Assembly: GCA_021151525.1 (NCBI GenBank) | Contig: JAGKXD010000081.1 | Span: forward strand, 1-18,501 | Reading direction: 5' to 3' | From: Cellvibrionaceae bacterium | GTDB taxonomy: Bacteria; Pseudomonadota; Gammaproteobacteria; Pseudomonadales; Cellvibrionaceae | DNA: 18,501 nt | Shown here: in pieces, positions 8,682 to 16,132 of the stretch | How positions within the stretch are numbered: the first letter of the stretch is position 1 | Layout: the number at the start of each line of letters is the position of its first letter | Position numbers and translations under genes: made by a program | The notes under the pieces: model-generated | Database searches by the model: none | What the model was told of the DNA's origin: nothing | Seen by the model: the letters and a program-made list of their open reading frames with translations, nothing else

Positions 8682-8696
8682 TGTCTGAATTTGCAT

Positions 8697-8732
8697 CGCC
8701 AATGGGTAATGTGTTGAGATTACCCATTGGCG
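8697..8732. terminator. Hairpin between convergent genes, probable two-way terminator
   Basis: A perfect 14-bp inverted repeat, CGCCAATGGGTAAT (8697-8710) and ATTACCCATTGGCG (8719-8732), with an 8-nt loop. It sits between the acetyltransferase stop (8681) and the end of the GH31 gene (8741). There is no T-run on either side, so termination may be inefficient or it may act as a 3'-end protector. Confidence 0.65.
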
Positions 8733-8740
8733 GATGTGGA

Positions 8741-11359
8741 TTACTTCGTTGTATCTAGTTCTAAAAAATGTGTTAAAGGCTCGGTTGTTTCTTTGCCTAC
8801 ATTGGGAATGCTCAGCAAAACTTTCGCCATGGATTTTTTGTAAGTATTTAATTGCTGCATATACACCAAAGAATTTTCGGGGTGATAGAGCAATTCATTA
8901 ACGATATTTCCAGTCATAAATACTTCATTAGGTAAGGTGCCGCCCCAATCAGTTAAGGCTGATGCATATTTTAATGTTTCTGTTGCTTTAGTCACGCGCG
9001 ATAAAAACCCTTTGTTGCCATTAAACAATTTATCCTGCTCGTTAAAGCTTGTAGAGAACTCAAGAGTAATTTCTACGCGTTGCTGTGCCCCAATAGCTGG
9101 GAGATGAACAATACTTGCCAAATCATCTGTCGAAAACTCTGAACTAATGGCCTGAATTTCTCCGTTAACCTTGATGCTAGATGGCAAACTGCGGTTCAAG
9201 AACTTTAAATCGAATTTCTGTTCCTGCGGCATACCAGCATAATTTCCTTGTGAAGGCTCAAACGTAATTTTCAACGATTTTTCATTCAGCTGTTGGCTGG
9301 TGATTTTGCGCTTGCTGAAATGGTTTTTTTGATAAGCAGTAGAGTCGTTATCATCCTCATAAAGTTCAGTGCTGCCACCTTTGCCTCCGGGAACAAAGCT
9401 CAGTATTAAGTGATCTGGCTTTTGTTGCAGGTTTTGCACATCAGGATTCATGGGGATAATGCTGCCAGCTTTTGCAAACAAAGGTATCTCGTTTAATGCA
9501 TAGTGGCGTGTAATTTCAGCCGTACCTGTTAAACGTGTTCCCGAGCTTAATTCAAACCATTCCCCGTTCGGCAGCCATATTTTTCTCTCAGCCAGTTGAG
9601 TTGCTTTATCTATTGGATTAGTAACTGGTGCTGCAATCATGTCATTGCCAAAAAAGTATTGGCTTTTATAACTATAAGCTTGTGGTGCACTTGGGTAGTC
9701 GTAATAGAGTGGATGAACGAGTGCTATGCCTGTGTCATAGGTGTTGTGTGCGTTAGCGTAAATATAAGGCGCAAGGCTGTAGCGCAACTTAATAGCGTCG
9801 CGCATCGCAAAGAAATATTGGGGGAACATCCACGGGCGACGTTCAATTAATGAAATTTTGGAGGCGTGCGTACGCAGAATAGGGCTCAAGGTGCCGAACT
9901 GAATCCAACGCAAATAGAGTTCGCCGTCGGTTGGTTTGTCATTGCTAATATGGCCACCAATGTCGTGACTCCAATAGGCATAACCTACATTGGCGGCAGT
10001 GGCGGTGAAATAGGTTTCGAAATCGAGTGTTTCCCAATTGGTCATAGCATCACCAGAAAATCCAATGGGGTAGCGGTGATTGCCCAATCCGCCCCAGCGA
10101 TGGAAAATCATGGGGCGCTTACCGGTCTTTTCCATATTGGTAAAAAAGGTGTAGTTGAGCCACCAGGTATTACTGAGTGATGGAATATTTTTATCTTGCA
10201 AAAATTGCTGCCAATCAAGCCACCAAAAATCGATACCCCAATCTTGCATGGGCTTTAGCAGTGTATCGAAATAAGTTGTCGCCCATTTTTTATCTGACAT
10301 GTTAAATGGAATGTATTCTTTGGTGTTTTTAAAGTCGTAGGCTTTGGCAAACTCAGAATATTTTTCTTCCATGGTTGGTACGCCCGATGCGGGATGCAAA
10401 TTGAGCGCAGTTTTTAAATGTTGATTGTTCGTCCATTCAATAAATTTTTCTGGTTCAGGAAATAATTTTTTATTCCAAGTGTAACCAGTCCAGCCGACCC
10501 ATTGGTCTTGCGAATCTTTTGTTAGATTACTTGAACTGAATCCGTAGGTTTCGTGCCAATCCATATCTACAATTAACACGTCCAAAGGAATTTGAAAGTC
10601 ACGCATATTTTTGACGAGATCGCGCATTTCCTTATCGTTGTAAATCCAGTAGCGCGACCACCAATAGCCAAAGGCATATTTAGGCGGGAGTGGAATTTTT
10701 CCGGCGATTTGAGTGAAATCATAAATGGCTTTTTTGTAGTCATTGCCATAGCCAAATAAATACCAATCGATATTCTTGTTGGTGCGTGGTGTCACCCAGT
10801 TCCAATCTTTGTTGCCATCAAACAAGTTGTTTTGGCTGTCATCCACCAGCGCCCAACCACTGCGCGATATTAAACCGCTTTCCAATTTGCTTTCGTAATC
10901 CCATGCGTTGGCTTGGTCGAGTGTGCGCATGGTGCCTTTAAGATTTTGGCTGTCGGTTTTGCCGGGGTACCAAGAGGCAATTTTTTTGTGCTCAGACAGA
11001 ATTTCAACCTGAAGATTTTTGTCGTTAAATTCTTGCCCGTCATCGGTGTATTTGAGTTGAAGATTGGCTGTGGTAATGCTTAGCAGGTTGCCCAATTTTT
11101 TCTGTGTAAATACGGGGGCTGGCAATTGGCGATTAATAATGGCTAGCGACGCTTTGTCTTCGAATGTATGGGTGGAGCTGTACTCCATACGAATCAATTG
11201 CGGTGTTAATATGCTGAAGCGTGCATGACCAAATTCGACGGTTGCTGCTGGATTGGCGATCGGATTCTCTGGCGCTTCGTCCATTGCCAATGCATTAGTA
11301 GTGAACAACAATAGCGCCACAAAAACTGGGCAGAGGTGTTTTCGGTTGATGAGGCTCAT
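8741..11359 (-). CDS. Secreted glycoside hydrolase family 31 alpha-glycosidase (alpha-glucosidase or alpha-xylosidase type)
   Basis: Retaining enzyme acting on alpha-linked glucose or xylose residues. Starting at the ATG at 11359 gives 872 residues and a signal peptide ending around ALA at residue 25; a TTG four codons upstream also fits. Domains: N-terminal beta-sandwich to about 215, then the TIM barrel (PPKYAFGYWWSRYW, then IVDMDWH). The catalytic nucleophile is Asp382 in WWLDWQQ and the acid/base Asp437 in GFSGDAMTNWETL; YWSHDIGGH follows. C-terminal beta domains of DUF5110 type extend to about 760. The last roughly 100 residues are an extra, charged, probably helical segment not needed for catalysis. 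Substrate preference cannot be fixed: alpha-xylosidase on xyloglucan and alpha-glucosidase or transglucosylase are all options. It is divergent from an acetyltransferase gene. Confidence 0.92.
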   Translation of the reverse strand: MSLINRKHLCPVFVALLLFTTNALAMDEAPENPIANPAATVEFGHARFSILTPQLIRMEYSSTHTFEDKASLAIINRQLPAPVFTQKKLGNLLSITTANLQLKYTDDGQEFNDKNLQVEILSEHKKIASWYPGKTDSQNLKGTMRTLDQANAWDYESKLESGLISRSGWALVDDSQNNLFDGNKDWNWVTPRTNKNIDWYLFGYGNDYKKAIYDFTQIAGKIPLPPKYAFGYWWSRYWIYNDKEMRDLVKNMRDFQIPLDVLIVDMDWHETYGFSSSNLTKDSQDQWVGWTGYTWNKKLFPEPEKFIEWTNNQHLKTALNLHPASGVPTMEEKYSEFAKAYDFKNTKEYIPFNMSDKKWATTYFDTLLKPMQDWGIDFWWLDWQQFLQDKNIPSLSNTWWLNYTFFTNMEKTGKRPMIFHRWGGLGNHRYPIGFSGDAMTNWETLDFETYFTATAANVGYAYWSHDIGGHISNDKPTDGELYLRWIQFGTLSPILRTHASKISLIERRPWMFPQYFFAMRDAIKLRYSLAPYIYANAHNTYDTGIALVHPLYYDYPSAPQAYSYKSQYFFGNDMIAAPVTNPIDKATQLAERKIWLPNGEWFELSSGTRLTGTAEITRHYALNEIPLFAKAGSIIPMNPDVQNLQQKPDHLILSFVPGGKGGSTELYEDDNDSTAYQKNHFSKRKITSQQLNEKSLKITFEPSQGNYAGMPQEQKFDLKFLNRSLPSSIKVNGEIQAISSEFSTDDLASIVHLPAIGAQQRVEITLEFSTSFNEQDKLFNGNKGFLSRVTKATETLKYASALTDWGGTLPNEVFMTGNIVNELLYHPENSLVYMQQLNTYKKSMAKVLLSIPNVGKETTEPLTHFLELDTTK

Positions 11360-11494
11360 ATTGGCATCCAAGGCAAATAGATTAGGGTTGGCTATTGCTG
11401 TGAGGCTATAATTTTGTTGTTTTTCTAATAATAGATTTGATTTGCTAATGAAGCCAGTGCGAACAAAGACCCTAAATGTAAAGGTTTGTGTGTT

Positions 11495-12028
11495 ATGAAA
11501 AATTTTACTGAAATTGATCCATTCAAGCCTGAGCTGGTAGCGGCACGCAAACGCGCCAAGTCATTGTGTCAGCAATTAAACGCGTTGCGCGCTGATCAAC
11601 ACAAAGCGCGAAAGCCGATTTATAAAGAGTTGTTTGGTAAAGTATCTACAGCTTACATAGAACCCAACTTTTTTTGCGATTACGGTAGCAATATCTTTTT
11701 GGGCGAAGGTTTTTACGCGAATCATAACTGCGTGATGTTGGATGCGGGTGAAGTGCATATTGGTGATAGGGTTTTGTTTGGCCCTAACGTGCAAATCTAC
11801 GGCACAACTCATCCACTTGACCCAGTTGAGCGTGCGAGTGGTAAAGAATTTTGTGCGCCCATAGTAATTGGCGACGACTGTTGGATTGGTGGTGGCGCCA
11901 TTATTATGGCGGGTGTAACTATCGGCAAAGAATCTGTAGTTGGTGCGGGGAGTGTGGTTACGCAAGATATTCCCGAAGGAGTTGTTGCCGTTGGCAATCC
12001 GTGTCGAGTGTTGAAGCCGATAAAATGA
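11495..12028 (+). CDS. Hexapeptide-repeat sugar O-acetyltransferase (maltose/galactoside acetyltransferase type)
   Basis: Acetyl-CoA-dependent O-acetyltransferase for a sugar or oligosaccharide, cytoplasmic. The ATG at 11495 is preceded by AAAGG 10 nt upstream; a TTG three codons earlier lies too close to that site. The 177-residue protein has a short N-terminal helical cap (about 1-55) and a left-handed beta-helix of hexapeptide repeats (about 60-172, e.g. IVIGDDCWIGGGAIIMAG and VTIGKESVVGAGSVV). Catalytic His106 is in YGTTHPLD, the LacA/Maa/NodL signature. The protein ends with the typical GNPCRVLKPI. It diverges from the GH31 gene, so it may share control with it, and converges on the PepSY gene with only 22 bp between. 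The exact acceptor is not deducible. Confidence 0.93.
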   Translation: MKNFTEIDPFKPELVAARKRAKSLCQQLNALRADQHKARKPIYKELFGKVSTAYIEPNFFCDYGSNIFLGEGFYANHNCVMLDAGEVHIGDRVLFGPNVQIYGTTHPLDPVERASGKEFCAPIVIGDDCWIGGGAIIMAGVTIGKESVVGAGSVVTQDIPEGVVAVGNPCRVLKPIK

Positions 12029-12050
12029 TTTTAGAGGGGGGTTAACCAAA

Positions 12051-12806
12051 TTAATGTCGATTTGTTTTATTTCCTAACCTAAAAAACAACCACAAGCCGC
12101 TGAGTGCTAGCAACAACAAACACAGACCTACGGCATCTACCACATAAGCACCATAGCGACCAAAGAAGTGGCCGGTGTGCAAATCTACAATTAATTTTTC
12201 TACAGAAATTGCCGGTACGAGTTGTGGCTCTATTTGTGCGATTTGTTGAGGATTTAGGTTTTCAGTTTTCGACCAAGTAATCGTTTCACTGCATTGCAGC
12301 CAATCGAGGCCGTCAACTGTAGAAAAAGTTTGTTGGCCATCGCCTATCGTTATGCCTGAGCAACCGCTGCCAATGTGTGTGATGGTTTTTATGGGTAAGC
12401 TGCTGACGCTAAGTTTGTCGATTATTGTTTGTTGCTCATCGAGTAACAAAATTTCTTGCGTATTGGCGATTGCGATTAATTTTTCGTAAGCGGCAAGGCC
12501 GAGCGCGCGAGCGAAAGGTGCGTTAATTTTTTTTCCATCTAGCAACAAAATTTCATCGCTATTAATAAGCCAATGCTTGTTGTGTGTGAAGCCCTTTTTG
12601 GGGGCTTGGTAATTAAGATTGTACCAATGGGCGAGTGCGGGGCTATGAATTTCGCGCTGTGCAAGATTGAGGCTATCGCTGTGGTTAAGCAGCCAGCCAC
12701 TAACGACAATCCAAATTAAAAACAGTGCAGCACTTGCGCCTATACGCCTATGCCAGCGATAAAAAGTGCGCGGTAATGTGCGGTTATTTTTTTTATGTCG
12801 GGTCAT
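12051..12806 (-). CDS. PepSY-associated two-span membrane protein, putative electron-transfer partner
   Basis: A 251-residue inner-membrane protein with one membrane segment at each end (about 23-41 and 219-243) and a periplasmic domain between. Residues framing the segments match the PepSY_TM family: WHRRIG (His19), LLNH (His42), and DLHTGHFFGRYG (His210, His213). Such histidines often bind heme. Family members include FoxB and PiuB of Pseudomonas, reductases for siderophore-bound iron, but those have four spans, so this is a minimal two-span version. It begins 14 bp after the FMN-binding gene and is the last gene of the four-gene operon, suggesting it feeds electrons to or takes them from the flavoprotein. 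No clear ribosome site precedes the ATG. Iron reduction is an inference. Confidence 0.82.
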   Translation of the reverse strand: MTRHKKNNRTLPRTFYRWHRRIGASAALFLIWIVVSGWLLNHSDSLNLAQREIHSPALAHWYNLNYQAPKKGFTHNKHWLINSDEILLLDGKKINAPFARALGLAAYEKLIAIANTQEILLLDEQQTIIDKLSVSSLPIKTITHIGSGCSGITIGDGQQTFSTVDGLDWLQCSETITWSKTENLNPQQIAQIEPQLVPAISVEKLIVDLHTGHFFGRYGAYVVDAVGLCLLLLALSGLWLFFRLGNKTNRH

Positions 12807-12820
12807 AGAGTTTGCGATTT

Positions 12821-13345
12821 TTATTTGGCTTTCTGATTTAACAGCAGTGCGACTTGCGCCATTTTTACCATGGCGTTGACAGACATTGTTGCGCCAGCAA
12901 TACCATCGACTTTATTGCTTAGTTTATCCCCTGCTAATTTATTGTTTTTAAATTGTGCAAGAAAACCAGGAAGATGAATTTCCATGCCGCGTGTTTCGCG
13001 GTAGATGAGCACTTGAGCGCGGGCAATTGTATCGTCGTTGATTATAAAGCCTGCCGTGATGGGGTACTCCTTGCCGATTTCTTCAAGTATCCAAACGCTG
13101 GTTGTTCCTTGTCGCCAATAGCGAAGGCGCGCTTGTGGATAGGGGTGGCCGAGGATTTTGCTAATGTCGTCTTGGGCGGCTTTGTCTAGCCAAAGTACCG
13201 AGGCTTTTGGTTCGCCCGCTGCGGCGCTTGGAAAAGCATCGTGGAGAAAATCGTCTTGGGTTTGGTAAACGGTATCTGCACATGCCCACTGGCAGCAGGC
13301 TGCCAGTAAGAGTGCGAGTAGTGCAACTTGCAGTTTAGAACGCAA
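12821..13345 (-). CDS. FMN-binding domain protein, periplasmic, with flavinylation motif
   Basis: Small secreted redox protein related to the FMN-binding domains of RnfG and NqrC. The C-terminal motif DGIAGATMS (Asp147 to Ser155) fits the ApbE target pattern D-x-x-x-G-A-T, with Thr153 the expected FMN attachment site. Upstream are domain features ITAGFIINDDTIARAQVL and a GFLAQFKNNK segment. The start is uncertain. The open frame reaches a GTG at 13444 inside the porin gene, but the TTG at 13345 gives a clean signal peptide (MRSKLQVALLALLLAACC) with either a lipobox at Cys17 or cleavage before Asp24. That start overlaps the porin end by 11 bp and lacks a good ribosome site, suggesting translational coupling. 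174 residues from the TTG. No apbE gene is in the window. Confidence 0.82.
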   Translation of the reverse strand: MRSKLQVALLALLLAACCQWACADTVYQTQDDFLHDAFPSAAAGEPKASVLWLDKAAQDDISKILGHPYPQARLRYWRQGTTSVWILEEIGKEYPITAGFIINDDTIARAQVLIYRETRGMEIHLPGFLAQFKNNKLAGDKLSNKVDGIAGATMSVNAMVKMAQVALLLNQKAK

Positions 13346-14627
13346 GGCCGAGGCCGAGGTTGAGGCGATTGCGTGTAGAGTCTTGATCAAAATCTTGATA
13401 GTCCAATTTGAAAACGACTTTGGGGTTGATATAGAAAGACGCACCCAGAGTAGTAATGTGTTCAGTTGGTGCCTTGGCCACGCCTAAGCCGAGTGGCATG
13501 GCTTCATAATCAGCGGCGGTATTTACGCCTTCGTAACGCACGAAGGGCAAAAGTTTGTAGTCGCCATTTTGCCAGACTTTATAGGCCGCCTGCGCGTACC
13601 AGCCGAAGAATTCTTTGGGGACAGGCGTAGGGAAACCAGCAAAGGTTAAGTTCAGTTCTTTGGTGTCGCTAAAGCTGCCTCGTGCGTAGAGTGCAGACAA
13701 ATCCCAATCGCCCGGTGTCCAGCGGCTGTGGATATCCCACAAGGTCATGCGTGCGTCTTGGGCAATTTTTAGGTCAGGATTATCTTGCGCCACTTTGCTG
13801 GTAAAGAGGGAGCCGCCCACAACAAACCCAGGAATGGCGCGATAGTTCAGTGCACCGTACACACCCAAATCGCTAGCTTTTGCGAGTTGCAGCTCTTGAT
13901 GGATGCTGCCCAGCGGCGATTCGCGGCCTTCTTCGGAGGTTGCATCCCACCCGCCTAGATTAACGGTAGTGGTGACGCCTGTATCCCACGCCAAACCGCT
14001 TTCAGTGGTACCGAACAAGGCCAAACCGCCTTCGCGCCAAGTGCTAGGGATAATGGCGGTTTCAACGAAGTTGCGTTCAACGCCGTAGTAGTTAGTTGGC
14101 TCATGGCTCTCGTTGAGCAAGCCTGCAGGAATCAGGAACAAACCGGCCTTGAGGTGGGTATTGTCGGTGAGTTGATGGTCGATATAGAACTGTTCGACTT
14201 CCACCTCGCCCGCGTCATCGGCTGAGGCTATAGCATGCTCAACTTCGAACTCGGATACGAAGCGGGTACTGTCATTAAATTTGTAGCCAATTCCGAACAC
14301 GGCGCGGCGTAAGTCGATTTGGGTTTGGCTGCTGTCGTCTTTCGGGCGGTTGTAATTGATTTCGCCGTAGCCCCAAAGCGTAGCTCCGCTTTCTGCTGAT
14401 TGGCTGCTAACCGCACTGGTCGCTGCTGCGGCTTTGGCGGGTGTGCTCGCGGTTTCCTGCTGGGTAGCTATGGCTTCGGTTTGCGAATGTAAGTTTTTCA
14501 CTTCTTGCTTAAGCGCTTCTAACTGCGCGCTCAGGGCATCGATTTTAGCTTGTAAAGCAGCTTCATCGGCCATTGCTGGGGTGGCGATAAATGCTGCAAT
14601 CACTAGGCTAAGGGCTAATTTGTTCAT
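13335..14627 (-). CDS. Outer-membrane porin of the phosphate-selective OprO/OprP type
   Basis: Probable trimeric beta-barrel channel of 430 residues. A signal peptide ends at AMA (residue 20). Then comes a coiled coil (about 22-60, ALQAKIDALSAQLEALKQEV) and an Ala/Thr/Ser linker to about 83. The barrel begins at TLWGYGEINYNRP and shows alternating strands through the terminal LGLGLAF, ending in the Phe expected of outer-membrane barrels. The ATG at 14627 has TAGGAT about 8 nt upstream. It begins 26 bp after the di-heme cytochrome gene and overlaps the FMN-binding gene, so it is the second gene of the operon. Solute is unknown: phosphate selectivity is not implied by family membership, and the redox neighbours suggest an iron complex or another anion. 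Confidence 0.85.
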   Translation of the reverse strand: MNKLALSLVIAAFIATPAMADEAALQAKIDALSAQLEALKQEVKNLHSQTEAIATQQETASTPAKAAAATSAVSSQSAESGATLWGYGEINYNRPKDDSSQTQIDLRRAVFGIGYKFNDSTRFVSEFEVEHAIASADDAGEVEVEQFYIDHQLTDNTHLKAGLFLIPAGLLNESHEPTNYYGVERNFVETAIIPSTWREGGLALFGTTESGLAWDTGVTTTVNLGGWDATSEEGRESPLGSIHQELQLAKASDLGVYGALNYRAIPGFVVGGSLFTSKVAQDNPDLKIAQDARMTLWDIHSRWTPGDWDLSALYARGSFSDTKELNLTFAGFPTPVPKEFFGWYAQAAYKVWQNGDYKLLPFVRYEGVNTAADYEAMPLGLGVAKAPTEHITTLGASFYINPKVVFKLDYQDFDQDSTRNRLNLGLGLAF

Positions 14628-14653
14628 GGTTCGATCCTAATATTATGGCTGGC

Positions 14654-15871
14654 CTAGTGTTGTGGTTGGTAGCCGTCGGTTAAGGTGTTCAGGAAGGCGA
14701 CTACAGCATCAATCTCGTCGCTATCAAGCGCGGGCTGATCGCCCAGTTTGCGGTTGTAGGGCACTTCAGTCGTATTGACGTTGTTGCGGTATTCCGGTGG
14801 TAAATCGTTAAATTTCTCAATGCCATTCACACCGCTGGGGTACCACTCTTCAGGGTTGGTATCGCGGCGCACGTAAAAGCTGACTACTTCGCGCAGTGTG
14901 TTGAATTTGCCGTTATGGAAGTAGGGTGCGGTGATGGCGACATTGCGCAAACTGGGTACCTTGAAGGCACCGCAAAGGTCTTTGCGATCAGCCAAATCGG
15001 TGCGATCTGGGCCACATAAGCCTAAATCAAAGTAAGAAGGGTCAGCGGTGGCGGCTATTGCGGTGTTACGCGGTACGCCGAGGTTGTCGTAAGTGAAATC
15101 AGTAAACAGTGGCGGCAAACCATTGGCGCGGGTGCTGGGGTGGCAGCCGGCGCAGTTGCCTTTTTGTGGATCATTAAAGAGCGCAAAGCCGCGTAATTCC
15201 TGCTCGCTTAAGGTTGCTTTGCCGTCTAAAAACGCATCGAATTTGCTATCAAATGGATGAAATTCAGGGGCTTCTTTTTCAAAGGCGGCAATGGCGAAAG
15301 TGGCGCGATCAAAGGCGTCATCGGGATTATTAAAAATACTTGCTCCAAAAATACGGCGGAATTCTGCAACGTATGAGGCGCGTTCCAACTTTTCGGCCAT
15401 TTTAGCCTTGGTGCCGTTGGCCATTTCATGGGGTGCTAAAAAGGGGCGCTCGGCTTGAATCGCAAAAGTGTCGGCGCGGCCATCGCGAGTAAACCCACCG
15501 GTGGGGGTGCCGTCCTTATCAAAGAAAAATGCTGGGTTGAATTGTAAATAGTTAAGCGCAGGTGTGTTGCGGAAGCCCTGAGTCTTAAAGTTGGGCCCGC
15601 CTATGGGCACGGCCAAATCGTCATCACCTGCATGAGCACGACTGGGAACATGGCAGGTTCCACAAGATTGAACACCTGAAGCAGAAAGGCTGGGATCAAA
15701 GAAAATCTGCTTTCCAAGTGCGGCCATATCCGACAAAGCCGCCGTTGAGCTGGCACTGGATGAGCTTTGGTTGGGTGACGTACTACTGTTTGTACCGCCT
15801 CCACCACCACAGGCGCTGAGAAGAAGACCGCTGAAAAGAACCCCTAGGGAAGATGCACGAACAAACAACAT
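14654..15871 (-). CDS. Di-heme cytochrome c peroxidase/MauG-family lipoprotein
   Basis: Envelope c-type cytochrome of the CcpA/MauG family. Two heme sites are visible: CGTCH (Cys70, Cys73, His74) and CAGCH (Cys240, Cys243, His244). Other family signatures are TRDGRADTFAIQAERPF, KVPSLRNVAITAPYFHNGKF and the final DAVVAFLNTLTDG. The ATG at 15871 gives a lipoprotein signal with lipobox LSAC (Cys21), then five glycines and a Ser/Asn-rich linker. The frame is open to an ATG at 15979, but that start would lie upstream of the promoter I assign at 15905-15933, so I reject it. 405 residues. First gene of the four-gene operon. It may reduce peroxide or oxidise a substrate; family members also act in metal oxidation, so function here is open. 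Confidence 0.9.
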   Translation of the reverse strand: MLFVRASSLGVLFSGLLLSACGGGGGTNSSTSPNQSSSSASSTAALSDMAALGKQIFFDPSLSASGVQSCGTCHVPSRAHAGDDDLAVPIGGPNFKTQGFRNTPALNYLQFNPAFFFDKDGTPTGGFTRDGRADTFAIQAERPFLAPHEMANGTKAKMAEKLERASYVAEFRRIFGASIFNNPDDAFDRATFAIAAFEKEAPEFHPFDSKFDAFLDGKATLSEQELRGFALFNDPQKGNCAGCHPSTRANGLPPLFTDFTYDNLGVPRNTAIAATADPSYFDLGLCGPDRTDLADRKDLCGAFKVPSLRNVAITAPYFHNGKFNTLREVVSFYVRRDTNPEEWYPSGVNGIEKFNDLPPEYRNNVNTTEVPYNRKLGDQPALDSDEIDAVVAFLNTLTDGYQPQH

Positions 15872-15904
15872 GATAGATAACTGCAGTTGAGATATTAGGT
15901 GCGA

Positions 15905-15933
15905 ATGATAAGTCTTATCATCTTTGAGGTCAA
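15905..15933 (-). promoter_or_regulatory. Sigma-70 promoter of the redox operon
   Basis: On the minus strand TTGACC (15928-15933) and TATCAT (15905-15910) are spaced exactly 17 bp; each matches 5 of 6 consensus positions. It lies about 34 bp before the ATG of the di-heme cytochrome gene, giving a short leader and fixing that start. A Fur-like palindrome overlaps the -10 and part of the spacer. Confidence 0.75.
15906..15920. promoter_or_regulatory. Fur-box candidate (7-1-7 palindrome)
   Basis: TGATAAGTCTTATCA is a perfect 7-1-7 inverted repeat, extended by one more pair to 15905-15921. The established Fur heptamer model is TGATAAT-N-ATTATCA; 13 of the 15 positions agree, the inner pair G/C being the difference. 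It covers the -10 of the redox-operon promoter, the place for an iron-dependent repressor to block RNA polymerase. Confidence 0.7.
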
Positions 15934-15994
15934 TCCGGCTCCCTTGACGTAAACACTGTTCGCTCAGAACAAATAACATTTCTTAATGTGCGAC

Positions 15995-16010
15995 CACTTG
16001 TATACAAGTG
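15995..16010. promoter_or_regulatory. 16-bp palindromic operator, GntR/FadR-subfamily type
   Basis: CACTTGTATACAAGTG is perfectly palindromic. Its TTGTATACAA core resembles operators of FCD-domain GntR regulators, the group containing UxuR/ExuR that controls hexuronate genes. It is about 123 bp upstream of the GH67 start and is followed by TATAGT at 16012-16017, a possible -10. Control of the alpha-glucuronidase gene by a uronate-responsive regulator is inferred. Confidence 0.6.
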
Positions 16011-16132
16011 CTATAGTTTGGTTTTGGTCGGGCGGGTCTTTGATTTGTGCTGTGGCTTTCTTAAGGCCTTTAGGGTCAGCTGTCTTGATTTAGAAAAATA
16101 ACATCGAGCTAACTAATTTGGTGGAACTCATT

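Noticed and set aside
11372..11494. Promoter boxes in the divergent GH31/acetyltransferase region
   Set aside because: The region is AT-rich and must hold two promoters, but no -35/-10 pair with good spacing stands out enough to mark.
12040..12047. GGTTAACC palindrome between convergent acetyltransferase and PepSY genes as a terminator
   Set aside because: An 8-bp self-complementary word with no loop or T-run cannot form a stable terminator.
11576..12049. Antisense open frame of 157 codons opposite the O-acetyltransferase gene
   Set aside because: No domain or signal is recognisable, and the composition is that of a mirror frame; the plus-strand hexapeptide protein explains the region.
15872..15979. 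N-terminal extension of the di-heme cytochrome from an ATG at 15979
   Set aside because: The extension lies over the promoter and Fur-like site, and would place the lipoprotein signal internally.
15976..15989. ACATT-TCTT-AATGT inverted repeat between the Fur-like and GntR-like sites
   Set aside because: A 5-bp dyad is expected by chance in AT-rich sequence and matches no operator family I recognise.
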